Assembly (NCBI RefSeq): GCF_937898925.1
Contig: NZ_CALDKF010000029.1
Location: 1-46,201 of the forward strand
Length of the DNA: 46,201 nucleotides
Direction of reading: 5' to 3'
Origin: an uncultured Methanobrevibacter sp.
GTDB lineage: Archaea > Methanobacteriota > Methanobacteria > Methanobacteriales > Methanobacteriaceae
Notes under the pieces: model-generated
Seen by the model: the letters and a program-made list of their open reading frames with translations, nothing else
The model's database searches: none
What the model was told of the DNA's origin: nothing
Part shown: positions 20,899 through 30,302 of the stretch, piece after piece
Numbering within the stretch: position 1 is the first letter of the stretch
Layout of the letters: every line of letters begins with the position of its first letter
Position numbers and translations under genes: made by a program

Positions 20899-22545
20899 TT
20901 AATGTGTGTATCTTCCTCTTCCTTCAATCTCAGCTATCTTATTTGCCATTTTAGACTGATTATTGGAATCATAAGCTTCTAAAATCCAGTCAAATGTTTG
21001 AATGGCTATATCATAATCAATGCTTTGGAATGATTTCTTTAAAACCAACAAATCTGCTGCCTTATCTTCCAATAGGTCAGAATACTTTCCAAGACCAAAG
21101 TCGAAAATAGCAAGATTATCACCGATATTATCCAAATCATCATCAATCAAAATCATGTTTGAACCTGTCAAGTCACCATGGATAATATCTCCGTCATGGA
21201 ATGCCTTGATGTTTTCACCAATTGCAATGGCTAATTCCCTTCTTTTGTCTTCTCCAATATCATGCATGATATCCTTAACTAAAGAGCCATTGATCTTTTC
21301 CATGACAATTGATTTCTCTTCAAAGTCAACATCATATAAAACTGGAGCTCTGACACCAGTCTTTTTAACATCAGACAATATCTTTGCTTCACTTTTGGTT
21401 CTAAGCTTTCTGATTTTATTGTCTATCTCTTCTATCCTATAGGATTTGGAAACCCTGTTCTTTACAATGGCTTCCCTTCCAAGCCAAGTTGCTTCATAAA
21501 TATCTGATTCCGCCCCTTTAGCTCTAAGCTCTTTAGGCAAGTTCAGCTTGTATTTTGTATTGTCAACCCATGGAGCATCCACTTCATCGGTTCTGAACCT
21601 TTGAATGATATTGGTATCCTCTATTTTTAGTGGACCATAAGCCTTATACATCAATTGGCCGAGCCATGCAATCATAACACCATTGTCTCCAGAGTATTTC
21701 ATCTTAGGCATGTAGAATTTTGCATAATGCTCTTCTGCCATTATTTTCATCATTTCCCTAAGTCTGCTGTTTGCAGAAACACCCCCACATAAGAGAACCT
21801 CATCCTTTTCTGTATGTGCAAGTGCCCTTTCTGTCACTTCAACAAGCATTGCAAATGCAGTTTCCTGAAGTGAAAAGCATATATCCTCGATTCTTTCTCC
21901 ATTTTTATGTGCTCTAAGTGCAGCACTGAGCAAACCTGAAAATGAGAAATCCATGCCCTTAACAACATAAGGCAAATCAATGTAGGAGCCTTCCTTAGCG
22001 AGCTTTTCAACAACTGGCCCTCCAGGATGTCCAAGACCGGTTTCACGTCCGAAATGGTCAAGGCAATTTCCAATAGCTATATCCAATGTTTCACCAAAAA
22101 TCCTGTATCTGCCAGATTCATAAGCAATCACCTGACTGTTTCCACCACTTACATAAAGGGTTACTGGATTACGAGCGCCAGTGTCCAATTTTCCTATTTC
22201 AACGTGACCTATACAATGGTTTACACCAACGATTGGAACATTAAGGCTCAATGCAAGTGTTCTTGCAGAAGTGGCTACAGTTCTAAGCGCAGGGCCAAGA
22301 CCTGGACCTTGTGAAAAAGAGATGAAATCAATATCCTTATAGCTAAGGCCTGCCTCTTCCATAGCTTGTGGGATGAGTTGAGGAATCCATTTGGCATGAT
22401 GTTCAGCTGCCTCTCTTGGATGTATGCCTCCCTCTTCTGGATACAATTGCTTTCCAGCCATAGCCAATACATTGCCTTCACTGTCAACAATGCCTATTCC
22501 AGTCTTTTCTGCAGTCCCTTCAATTCCTAAAGATATCAATTTCAA
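20899..22545 (-). CDS. Kae1-Bud32 fusion (KEOPS tRNA t6A synthase and kinase)
   Basis: A two-domain core of the KEOPS complex, which transfers threonylcarbamoyl to A37 of ANN-decoding tRNAs. The N-terminal Kae1 domain (about 1-325) has the metal-binding histidines H110 and H114 in NHCIGHVEIG, and the ATP-binding stretch VLLCGGVSANSRL. The C-terminal Bud32 domain (about 340-548) is an atypical small kinase or ATPase with HGDLTGSN at 456-463 and FDFGLGKYS after it. Fusion of the two is normal in euryarchaeal methanogens. The start is TTG at 22545, with GGTG just upstream. No ATG exists before residue 29, and starting there would delete the conserved LGIEGTAEKTG core strand, so the TTG is well supported. 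Confidence 0.96.
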   Translation of the reverse strand: MKLISLGIEGTAEKTGIGIVDSEGNVLAMAGKQLYPEEGGIHPREAAEHHAKWIPQLIPQAMEEAGLSYKDIDFISFSQGPGLGPALRTVATSARTLALSLNVPIVGVNHCIGHVEIGKLDTGARNPVTLYVSGGNSQVIAYESGRYRIFGETLDIAIGNCLDHFGRETGLGHPGGPVVEKLAKEGSYIDLPYVVKGMDFSFSGLLSAALRAHKNGERIEDICFSLQETAFAMLVEVTERALAHTEKDEVLLCGGVSANSRLREMMKIMAEEHYAKFYMPKMKYSGDNGVMIAWLGQLMYKAYGPLKIEDTNIIQRFRTDEVDAPWVDNTKYKLNLPKELRAKGAESDIYEATWLGREAIVKNRVSKSYRIEEIDNKIRKLRTKSEAKILSDVKKTGVRAPVLYDVDFEEKSIVMEKINGSLVKDIMHDIGEDKRRELAIAIGENIKAFHDGDIIHGDLTGSNMILIDDDLDNIGDNLAIFDFGLGKYSDLLEDKAADLLVLKKSFQSIDYDIAIQTFDWILEAYDSNNQSKMANKIAEIEGRGRYTH

Positions 22546-22735
22546 TGCACCATTTAAAAAATTTTAAAAATGAATAAAATCAGTTCATATTAAGTATATT
22601 AACATACATTTATATAATTTTTACCAATAATATATTTATAGAACTAAGTTAATTAATTTAATCAAGAATTGACAAAAAATTTTAATTAATTTATCAAAAA
22701 TACTTTAAAAAATTTACGAAATTCAAGATGATAAA

Positions 22736-23800
22736 ATGATAGAAGGATTGAAAACTTACGGATCAGACAAACTTGTAAAGGAATTGCCAGACTTGAAAAA
22801 CCCTATTTTTATTTGTACAATAGCTACAACTGAAACCTCTAAGATTCCAGGCCTTACTGGTGCTGGAGCTACTCCAGAACTTACCAAATACACTCCTGCT
22901 GGAGATGCAGAGCTTATTTTGGATGGAGAGGTCAAATGTATGACAGACATTCCTCAAACAATCATTGGAGAAGTTGTAACCCCTACTCCATCAATGATTA
23001 CAAAAGGTTCCCTTGCACTTTGTGACTGTCCTGTTATGGTATTGGATGCAGGAAGTGAAATCAAGGCAAACTCTGATGTTTTTGACATAAGCGATGGAAA
23101 GCATGGTAAAGACATTAGAACCGGAAAAGCTGTAGAAAACCCTGAAGAGCTTTTTGAAAAAGGATTCGAGCTTGCTGAAATATTATCTGAAAAGCATGAC
23201 TACATCGTAATTGGAGAAAGCCTACCTGCTGGTACAACCACTGCACTTGGAGTATTGGTTGGACTTGGCTATGATGCTAAAGGAAAGGTCAGCGGTTGCA
23301 TGGACACAAACCCTCATGAAATGAAAAATGCAATTGTTGAAGAGGGATTGAAAAATGCAGGTTTGGAAGAAACAGAAGAAAATGATCCTTTTGATGTTGT
23401 CAGAGCTGTTGGAGACCCTATGCTTCCAGCAGTTGCAGGAGTCCTTATGGGTGCAAAAGTTCCTGTCGTATTGGCAGGAGGAACTCAACTCACTGCTTCT
23501 TGTGCAATAGCTAAGGCATTGGATCCTGACTTCGACTTCTCAAACAGTTGCCTTGCAACAACTGCATTTGTAGTGAAAGATAACACTGCTGACATGCTTA
23601 ATATTGTAGAGCAAATCGGAGATATCACTGTAAATGCTGTAGACCCTAACTTTGAGATTTCCACTGTCGAAGGTCTTAAGAATTATACAAAAGGATTCAT
23701 CAAGGAAGGAGCAGGCGCTGGAGGAGCAATGTTCTTGGCTCTTATGCTTGGAAACAGCATTGATGAAATCAGAGAATCAATTGAAGAAGCATGCGGTTAA
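22736..23800 (+). CDS. CobT-like nicotinate-nucleotide phosphoribosyltransferase family protein
   Basis: A 354-residue protein of the archaeal branch of the CobT family. By relation it should transfer phosphoribose from nicotinate mononucleotide to the lower-ligand base of cobamides. Methanogens make large amounts of such corrinoids for methyl transfer (Mtr). Signs are the FICTIATTETSKIPGLTGAG N-terminal region, the ESLPAGTTTALGVLVGLG segment (about 161-178) and PVVLAGGTQLTASCAIAKA near 243-262. The archaeal form differs enough from bacterial CobT that the exact base substrate is open. It is the only plus-strand gene in this neighbourhood and is divergent from Kae1-Bud32 across a 190-base AT-rich gap. 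The ATG has only a weak GATGAT upstream. Confidence 0.85.
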   Translation: MIEGLKTYGSDKLVKELPDLKNPIFICTIATTETSKIPGLTGAGATPELTKYTPAGDAELILDGEVKCMTDIPQTIIGEVVTPTPSMITKGSLALCDCPVMVLDAGSEIKANSDVFDISDGKHGKDIRTGKAVENPEELFEKGFELAEILSEKHDYIVIGESLPAGTTTALGVLVGLGYDAKGKVSGCMDTNPHEMKNAIVEEGLKNAGLEETEENDPFDVVRAVGDPMLPAVAGVLMGAKVPVVLAGGTQLTASCAIAKALDPDFDFSNSCLATTAFVVKDNTADMLNIVEQIGDITVNAVDPNFEISTVEGLKNYTKGFIKEGAGAGGAMFLALMLGNSIDEIRESIEEACG

Positions 23801-23950
23801 ATTATTAATTTAATTTAACTATATTTTTTTAAAATAAGTAATTATTCGTAACTATTGAAACAGAAGTGAAAAATCTAAAATTGAATTTAAAAAGAGAATA
23901 TGGAATAAAAATTGAAAATAGATAAAGAAAATAGAAAAAGAGAAATAGAT

Positions 23951-24148
23951 TTATTCTTGAATAGAAATAAATGCTATTTTTCCACCTTTAATAACTTTTA
24001 AACCTTCACCATCATCCAAAACTAAGTTTAAAAAGTTATCAATGGTAATTATTTTTCCTTCTACTTCTTCCCAGTTTTTTAAACCAATAAGAACATCTTT
24101 GCCTTTGAATTTAGCAAATTGTTTATTTACTTGGAAATTGTCACTCAT
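23951..24148 (-). CDS. Sm-like (LSm) RNA-binding protein
   Basis: A 65-residue single-domain Sm-fold protein. Archaeal LSm proteins assemble into rings that bind U-rich RNA. The Sm1 region runs KGKDVLIGLKNWEEVEGKI with the turn IDNFLNLVLDD, and Sm2 is the short LKVIKGGKIAFISI. The usual Sm2 signature (I/L)-R-G is IKGG here, so the Arg is replaced by Lys. It is shorter than the typical ~75-85 residues. GAGG precedes the ATG. It lies upstream of no obvious partner and downstream of the small coiled-coil ORF on the same strand. Confidence 0.85.
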   Translation of the reverse strand: MSDNFQVNKQFAKFKGKDVLIGLKNWEEVEGKIITIDNFLNLVLDDGEGLKVIKGGKIAFISIQE

Positions 24149-24264
24149 TATATAGCCTCTTTAAATTATAAAAATAAAATCTTAATTTATTGAATAATAT
24201 TCGTAAAATATTATTTATATTTAATCCATTATAAACTTATTTAATTATTAAATTGAATTTGTAA

Positions 24265-24411
24265 TTAGTTTAAATTTAATTCATTTAAAAGTTTATCTCT
24301 TTCTTTTCTAAGCTCATTTAAAAGCTTTTCATCATTGCACCCTTCTTTTTCCAATTTTGCTAAGGTGTGTGTAACAGCTTGTAATGTAGCTTCAAGTTGA
24401 TTTACAGACAT
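24265..24411 (-). CDS. Small hypothetical protein, 48 residues, coiled-coil-like
   Basis: A short reading frame, not long enough for usual gene calls, starting ATG at 24411 and ending TAA at 24265. AAGGAG lies seven bases before the start, the best ribosome site in this neighbourhood, which is the main reason to accept it. The product begins MSVNQLEATLQAVTHTLAKL and continues as charged heptads (LLNELRKERDKLLNELN). One long amphipathic helix or coiled coil with leucines at regular spacing is likely. A lone cysteine sits near residue 25. It lies between the Sm-like gene and surE on the same strand. I do not recognise a family and give no function. Confidence 0.6.
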   Translation of the reverse strand: MSVNQLEATLQAVTHTLAKLEKEGCNDEKLLNELRKERDKLLNELNLN

Positions 24412-24586
24412 ATTTTATCTCCTTAAATTTTTTTCAAATTGAATTTTAATCAGTGTATTGATTTAATTATAATTAATTTTTATTATGTATCTTATGTTAT
24501 ATATTGTTTGTGTATTATGAAATAAAATTTTAATTTTGATTTTAATCCGGACCGATTAAAAAGAAAAAATCAAAAATCTAAATGGA

Positions 24587-25366
24587 TCATTTATCATACC
24601 ATTCCTTTAAGGCGTCCAAATCATGAGCCATATCCAATATCAAAGGAGTCAATGTAGGTACATTCTCCTCTAAAAGGACATAATCATCACTGTCTTTAGG
24701 ATTTCCTTCGTAAAAAACACCATCAATCCAATAATAAGGTCTTCCCCTTGGATCTACACGCATTTCAACAACAGGCTCATACATTCTTGTAGCCAATGGA
24801 CATATTTTAGGTTCATAGGAATCAGGATCCGCTGGAACATTCAAGTTCAATATGTCAACCCCTTCCGGAAATCCATTGTCAATGACCTTTTGGATAAGGT
24901 CCCTTAAGACCTTTTGACTTGATGAAAAATCAATTTCAATATGGCCTTCATCAAACTTGATATTGTCATCAGGAGTGTGCTGGCTCACTGCAATTGTAGG
25001 AATTCCAAGAGAAGCAGCCTCTGTTGCAGCACCAATTGTACCAGAGGTGGATAGTTCTCCTTTACCTGTGTTTCTGCCAGTGTTGATTCCAGAAATCACC
25101 AAGTCAGGCCAATCATCCATTATTTCATAAATACCTATAGTCACTGCATCTGTAGGAGTTCCAGTAACTCCATATCCAATGTCACCATCTCTCAAATTGA
25201 CTTCATTCACCCTGATAGGTTCAACGAGAGTCAATGCATGGCCGATTCCACTTTGCTGTTTAGAAGGTGCAACCACAATTGTCTCTCCAAACTCATCAGC
25301 AACTTGCTTTGCTGCCAAAATTCCTGATGCATCTACGCCATCATCATTAGATAATAAAATTTTCAT
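24587..25366 (-). CDS. surE: 5'-nucleotidase SurE
   Basis: A metal-dependent phosphatase acting on nucleoside 5'- and 3'-monophosphates. The family N-terminus MKILLSNDDGVDASG holds the DD metal-binding pair (residues 8-9 from this start). Further ligands and family blocks follow: the VAPSKQQSGIGHALT segment, GTPTDAV and the SGINTGRNTGKGELSTSGTIGAA loop. At 259 residues it is normal. The frame opens four codons earlier with TTG, but the ATG at 25366 places the first strand exactly where the family begins, so I use it. There is no strong ribosome site for either. A 112-base gap separates it from the thymidylate synthase gene upstream on the same strand. Confidence 0.96.
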   Translation of the reverse strand: MKILLSNDDGVDASGILAAKQVADEFGETIVVAPSKQQSGIGHALTLVEPIRVNEVNLRDGDIGYGVTGTPTDAVTIGIYEIMDDWPDLVISGINTGRNTGKGELSTSGTIGAATEAASLGIPTIAVSQHTPDDNIKFDEGHIEIDFSSSQKVLRDLIQKVIDNGFPEGVDILNLNVPADPDSYEPKICPLATRMYEPVVEMRVDPRGRPYYWIDGVFYEGNPKDSDDYVLLEENVPTLTPLILDMAHDLDALKEWYDK

Positions 25367-25478
25367 ACGAATCAACAAACAATAAAAATTAGAAAAAATA
25401 TTGATAAAATAATTTCCCTCGAATTTAAAATATAAAAGAATAAAAAAAGAAGCTAATTAAAAAATATTAGCCCTAAGA

Positions 25479-26177
25479 TTATTTATTTGCGGAAATCAAT
25501 TTTCTAGCTGCCCTCATATCATTGCTGTATATGTGGCCAGAAGTGGAATGGTAATGAAGACCGCCGAAGTTTAGTTTATCTCCCATTATTTCCTTATTGA
25601 CTTCCTCTTTCATCTTGATTCCAATGTATGTTATGAAGAACATGTTGGAATAGAATGCTCCAAAAATGTCATTGGAACGGAAGAAACAGTGAATGGTTAA
25701 TTCTCCATCCCTAACGAGAATCTGTATAACCTGCAAGCAAGGAATGTCTTCCCTATCTCCATCCAATGCAGGGTCGATGGTAACAGCAACTGCACGATTA
25801 CTTCCTGTAGCGGTTAGGATTCTTTGTTTCATGGTTTCAAATTGGTCTACACCAAAATGTTCCAAGATACGGTTAGGGTAAGTGTAAACAAAACCTTGAT
25901 CATCCCTTATTTCAAAGGATTTTACATATTCATATAATGCATCACCTTTGATAGGACATGATGGAATATCAAATTTTCCGCTTTTGATTTCTTCCAACAT
26001 CAATTCAGGAGTCATGTGCTGATATTTAGCTCTGAATTTTAAATCCAATGGATCATCAATATAATAATAATTACCAAGACTTTCCTTTAAATGATGATCA
26101 CTGTCCTTATAGGTTTCCTTTCCTTCTTTTAAGATTTTATCAACAAAATCTAAGTAACATTGACCAATAGATAACAT
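25479..26177 (-). CDS. thyA: Thymidylate synthase, methanogen type
   Basis: A member of the ThyA family in its short archaeal form, converting dUMP to dTMP with a methylene-pterin donor (tetrahydromethanopterin in these organisms, by lineage). The protein has 232 residues. The catalytic cysteine is C147 in DIPCLQVIQ, and the phosphate and dUMP-binding arginine-serine are R167-S168 in FFRSNDIFGAFYSN, with D170 and N178 in the expected spots. The shorter length against bacterial ThyA (about 264 or more) is typical of this group. Its relatives include dCMP hydroxymethylases, but those occur in phages; dUMP is the likelier substrate. The ATG at 26177 has a weak AAGGAA upstream. Confidence 0.87.
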   Translation of the reverse strand: MLSIGQCYLDFVDKILKEGKETYKDSDHHLKESLGNYYYIDDPLDLKFRAKYQHMTPELMLEEIKSGKFDIPSCPIKGDALYEYVKSFEIRDDQGFVYTYPNRILEHFGVDQFETMKQRILTATGSNRAVAVTIDPALDGDREDIPCLQVIQILVRDGELTIHCFFRSNDIFGAFYSNMFFITYIGIKMKEEVNKEIMGDKLNFGGLHYHSTSGHIYSNDMRAARKLISANK

Positions 26178-26437
26178 AATAAACGTTCCTTAAAATTATA
26201 ATTAAAAAATAATCTAAATTTTTTAAAAAATTCAATAGCTTTTTAGATTATATAACTAATATTAGTATATATTTTCATGATTATAAATATTATGAAAAAA
26301 TTTGAAAAAATGAAAAATTCTATTGAAATGAAATGAGAATATAAGTGAATTTGATTGATTTTTTAGAAAAATTTAATAAAAATTATATATTGAGAAAATA
26401 TAAATATATTATATTAAAATTAAGATAAGGTGAAACC

Positions 26438-27568
26438 GTGGAAAAGCCACAATTAGTGAATTTTATAGCTAAAGTTCTTGAGGATTCTGGCTTTAAAGTT
26501 TATAAAAATTTTAAGACATCCCAACAGGTTGTAGACATATATGCAATCCTTCAAACATCTATGGGTGATTTTGGTTTAGTGGTTGGATGTAAAAACTACG
26601 ATAAGGACTGGGAAGTTGGAATCGATGTTTTAAAGGAAATGGAATTTATAGGTAAAAAACTTAGAGCCTCTAAAGTAGCTATTGTAACCAGTTCTGGTTT
26701 TTCCTCTCAAGCAAAAAGATATGCTGAAGAGAGAAAGATCAAGCTCATTGATAGAAACAACCTTGTCACTTTAGCGAAAAAATATTCAAATAAAAACAAA
26801 GAAACTAAGTCAAGATTAGACCGTGGAGCAAACAGATTAACAGATATTGATAGCGATTCTTTCTATCATAGAGATGTTAACAGAGAATATATTGACAACA
26901 CATCAAATTATAGGGGTTATGATGATGACAGGTCATATAACAGGCTTCAAGGTGCTTATGAAGGTTATGAGGAATTCTCTGAAGACATGGAATATTATGA
27001 GGATGAAGTCGGCGGATTGGAATTAAGTCATTACAGTGAATATGATGATGACCTATACCGTGCTGAGTTCTTAAATAAAACTCCTAGAGACAACTACTCT
27101 GGTCCAAGCGGTACACTATTTGCAAGCCGTCAGCAACAAGCTCCAAAAAGAAGAAGAGCACCATCCCTTTCAGGAAATAGAAGACCTGGCTCACTTAGCC
27201 AAAGAAGCAATAGGGCTTCCAGCAATCATAGCTTCTTCTCATCTTCTGATAGTGCTTTAAGCAACTTTGGTGGACATGTCCCTCAAAAGCCAAGCAAACC
27301 TTGGGGAGAGATTTTAAAACCTATATTATCTAATCCTATAGCATCTGTTATAGTGGTAGTCCTTATTTCATACCTAATTGGATTTATCCTTGGAAAAATA
27401 ATAAGAGTCCCTACAGGATACTTAGGTATTGCTGAACTATTAATAGCATTGCTGCTCTCTTATGGTATTGTATTATACTCAGACAAGGAAGCAGATGTTT
27501 TAGTAAAAGGAACAATCGTGTTCTTTATTTCATTAGTAATAATCATGATATTGATTGTTGCTTTCTAG
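26438..27568 (+). CDS. Mrr-like endonuclease-fold protein with C-terminal membrane segments
   Basis: A 376-residue protein joining an N-terminal PD-(D/E)XK fold of Mrr type (about 1-115) to a polar, Asp/Tyr- and Arg/Ser-rich linker (about 120-285) and three C-terminal membrane helices (roughly 293-315, 323-342, 350-374). In the nuclease fold D33 (VDIYAI) and K52 (GCKNY) match the active-site Asp and Lys, but the acidic or Gln residue expected two before the Lys is G50, so cleavage activity is doubtful. The linker holds RRRAPSLSGNRRPG, basic and likely disordered. The GTG start at 26438 has AAGGTGAAACC before it. It stands alone on the plus strand and no methyltransferase is near. Its function is not known. 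A nucleoid- or DNA-tethering role at the membrane is possible. Confidence 0.72.
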   Translation: MEKPQLVNFIAKVLEDSGFKVYKNFKTSQQVVDIYAILQTSMGDFGLVVGCKNYDKDWEVGIDVLKEMEFIGKKLRASKVAIVTSSGFSSQAKRYAEERKIKLIDRNNLVTLAKKYSNKNKETKSRLDRGANRLTDIDSDSFYHRDVNREYIDNTSNYRGYDDDRSYNRLQGAYEGYEEFSEDMEYYEDEVGGLELSHYSEYDDDLYRAEFLNKTPRDNYSGPSGTLFASRQQQAPKRRRAPSLSGNRRPGSLSQRSNRASSNHSFFSSSDSALSNFGGHVPQKPSKPWGEILKPILSNPIASVIVVVLISYLIGFILGKIIRVPTGYLGIAELLIALLLSYGIVLYSDKEADVLVKGTIVFFISLVIIMILIVAF

Positions 27569-27818
27569 AATAGTGCTTTTACACAAAAAGCGTTTCAACC
27601 AAATCTTAATTTAATTTTTAAACCACCATTTCTTTTTTTCATTATTTTTATTTAAAAAAATCACTTATTTTATCTTTATTTTTATCTGATTTTTAAAATT
27701 AGTTTTTTAAAAAAATAATTATTCTATCATTAACGAACATATGAATGAGAACTAAAAATAGCTAATTAAAAAGAAATGAATGATAAAAAATTTCAAAATA
27801 AAAAAAAAAGTTGAGAAG

Positions 27819-27890
27819 TGGTTCCGACGAGATTCGAACTCGTGATCCTCTCGTTGTAAGCGAGATATCATACCCCTAGACCACGGAACC
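27819..27890 (-). tRNA. tRNA-Val (anticodon TAC)
   Basis: Read on the minus strand the cloverleaf is complete. The acceptor stem is GGTTCCG paired with CGGAACC plus discriminator A. The D-arm contains TCTAGGGGTATGA. The anticodon stem TCTCG/CGAGA encloses loop CTTACAA, with anticodon TAC at 27858-27856. The T-arm is ACGAG TTCGAAT CTCGT. There is no intron and the 3' CCA is not encoded (ACTT follows). It is an isolated gene. Confidence 0.97.
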
Positions 27891-28200
27891 ATACTACATA
27901 ATAAATATTGTTAACATATTATTTAAAACTTTCGATGGAAAAGATTTAAAATAAAAATCATTTTTAGGAATTTTGAAAAAATAGGCGAAAAATGAATAAA
28001 AAACAAAAATATCTGATGAAAAATCCTTATAATAAGCAATATATTTAAAATATAAGAAATAAATAATTAATAAAGGAATTATTTTTTTAAAACTTATAAT
28101 CGGCCAAATTCCGATTAAATAAAACAATCCCTTAAACTAACTACATTGACATAAAATTTGACATTGAATAAATACTTTTAAAAAAACAAAAGGTGAAAAA

Positions 28201-29124
28201 ATGGCATTTGATGAAAATTTAAAAGTTTGGATGGATGGAGAATTTGTAGCATTAAAAGATGCTAAAATCAGCGTTCTCTCTCACGTAGTCCACTATGGAA
28301 CTGCAGTATTCGAAGGTATAAGATGTTATGAAACTGAAAATGGACCTGCTGTATTCCGTTTAAAAGAACACGTACAAAGATTATTTGATTCCGCTAAAAT
28401 TTACAAAATGGAAATTCCATTTACTCAAGAAGAAATCTGTGATGCAATCATAGAAACCATTAAGGAAAACAACTTAAAAGGCTGTTACATCAGACCAATT
28501 ACCTACAGAGGCTTTGGTGAATTAGGTGTAAACCCATTAAACTGTCCTGTAAACACAACCATTGCTGTATGGGAATGGGGAGCATACATTGGAGAAGAGG
28601 AAATGGAACAAGGTGCAAACATCGGTATTTCCACTTGGAGAAAACCTGCACCAGGTACATTGCCTGTTCTTGCAAAAGCTGCAGCTAACTACATGAACTC
28701 CCAGCTTGCTAACTTGGAAGCAGGAGAACACGGTTACGATGAAGCTATCCAATTAGATTATCACGGACATGTTGCAGAAGGTAGTGGAGAAAACATTTTC
28801 ATCGTAGAAGATGGCAAAATCATCACTCCTGACTTAGGTTCTTCCATCCTTAGAGGAATTACCAGAGACAGCATCATGACCATTGCAAAGGACTTAGGCT
28901 ATGAAGTTTCTGAAGAAACCATTTCAAGAGAAAGATTATACTTAGCTGACGAAGTGTTCTTCACTGGAAGTGCAGCTGAAGTTACTCCGATCCGTGCAAT
29001 CGACAACAGACAAATCGGTATTGGATCCAGAGGTCCTGTAACCAAAGAATTGCAAGAAAAATACTTCGATGCAGTATATGGAAGATCTGAAGACATTCAT
29101 AATTGGTTAACTTATGTCGAATAG
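28201..29124 (+). CDS. ilvE: Branched-chain amino acid aminotransferase
   Basis: A fold-type IV PLP aminotransferase that makes the final step of valine, isoleucine and leucine synthesis with glutamate as donor. At 307 residues it has normal length. The PLP lysine is K159 in VLAKAAANY, and the HYGTAVFEGIR stretch (31-41) is the usual IlvE N-terminal signature. The sequence GYDEAIQLD and EGSGENIFIVEDG complete it. AGGTGA sits six bases before the ATG. The gene lies 8 kb from the other ilv genes of this window and shares its direction with uppP, but the 84-base gap gives no firm operon. Confidence 0.96.
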   Translation: MAFDENLKVWMDGEFVALKDAKISVLSHVVHYGTAVFEGIRCYETENGPAVFRLKEHVQRLFDSAKIYKMEIPFTQEEICDAIIETIKENNLKGCYIRPITYRGFGELGVNPLNCPVNTTIAVWEWGAYIGEEEMEQGANIGISTWRKPAPGTLPVLAKAAANYMNSQLANLEAGEHGYDEAIQLDYHGHVAEGSGENIFIVEDGKIITPDLGSSILRGITRDSIMTIAKDLGYEVSEETISRERLYLADEVFFTGSAAEVTPIRAIDNRQIGIGSRGPVTKELQEKYFDAVYGRSEDIHNWLTYVE

Positions 29125-29208
29125 ACATGAGTTAATTAAATTTTTTTTAAATCTTTTTAAAACTTAACTGATTTAAAATTCTTATAAAAAACTAAGCGAG
29201 TTGAAATA

Positions 29209-30033
29209 ATGGATATTTTTCAAGCAATAATCATTGGACTTGTCCAAGGATTAACTGAATTTCTGCCTGTAAGCAGTTCTGCTCATTTGATCTTTGCACA
29301 ACAGGCATTAGGTTTAAGTGATGTAGGACTTGCCTTTGATGTGTTGATGCATGTAGGAACCCTTGTAGCTGTAATCGTGTATTTCTTTAATGATATTGTA
29401 AACATGATTAAAGGATTCCTTTTAAGTCTAGTTGACTTAAAGAATGGAAATTTCATGGGAGAAATCAAGAAAGACCCTTACAAGAAATTGGCTTGGCTTA
29501 CAATATTGGCTACCATTCCTGTAGGTGTTGTAGGAGTACTCTTTAACGATATAATTGAATCAATGTTTAAGGGATTGACCATACCTGCATTCTTATTATT
29601 AGTAACCGGTTGTCTTTTATATGCATCCCAAAGAATGAACAGCGGCAGAATAGATGTTAGAAACATGACCATTAAAGAAGCTCTCATCATGGGATGCGGA
29701 CAAGCATTAGCGGTATTGCCAGGGCTTTCCCGTTCAGGTACCACAATAGCTGCTGGATTGTTTGCAGGATTGGATAAGGAATTTGCTGCAAAATTCAGTT
29801 TCATCTTATCAATTCCAGCAATCTTAGGTGCAGCGGTTTTCCAACTTAAGGATTTAAGCGGAGGAAGTGTTGAAATAGGTGCTTGCATTGCAGGATTTGT
29901 AGTTGCAGTTATTTCAGGATACTTAGCTATAAGCGTATTGCTCAAGATCGTTAGAGAAAAAAGCTTGGACATATTCGCATACTACTGTTGGATTGTAGGA
30001 ATAATAGTGTTGATTGGTAGTTTAATACTTTAA
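29209..30033 (+). CDS. uppP: Undecaprenyl-diphosphatase (UppP/BacA family)
   Basis: An integral membrane phosphatase that recycles the polyprenyl pyrophosphate lipid carrier. In this lineage the carrier would serve pseudomurein and surface glycan assembly. Of 274 residues, the active-site segments are GLTEFLPVSSSAHL (14-27, with E17) and PGLSRSGTT (171-179). Eight or so hydrophobic segments run between and after them, which fits the known fold. The ATG at 29209 has a weak GAGTTGA upstream. It pairs by theme with the two Mur ligases elsewhere in the window. Confidence 0.95.
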   Translation: MDIFQAIIIGLVQGLTEFLPVSSSAHLIFAQQALGLSDVGLAFDVLMHVGTLVAVIVYFFNDIVNMIKGFLLSLVDLKNGNFMGEIKKDPYKKLAWLTILATIPVGVVGVLFNDIIESMFKGLTIPAFLLLVTGCLLYASQRMNSGRIDVRNMTIKEALIMGCGQALAVLPGLSRSGTTIAAGLFAGLDKEFAAKFSFILSIPAILGAAVFQLKDLSGGSVEIGACIAGFVVAVISGYLAISVLLKIVREKSLDIFAYYCWIVGIIVLIGSLIL

Positions 30034-30302
30034 TCAACTTTAAAAAAAAAAAGTTTAGAAAATATTCTCTAAATTTTACTATTTTTATTTTTTATTTATT
30101 TCAAAATTTTATTATATGCTCATTTTAAAAATTATTATATCCTTATTAAAAAATAGCTATTTTTAATTTTCTATTGTAGAAAAAATTTTAGATAAAAAAA
30201 GGAAAAATAATGAGTTTTTCAATTAAAATAAAATTTAAAACTCTTTTTTTAAAAAAATTAAAAATCGAAAAAATAAAGAAAAAATAGTTTAAAAAAAAAT
30301 AT

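Noticed and set aside
27894..28127. Minus-strand hydrophobic 77-residue frame upstream of ilvE
   Set aside because: It is a run of AT-rich intergenic DNA read as Phe/Ile/Lys/Tyr codons, without a ribosome site, next to the tRNA.
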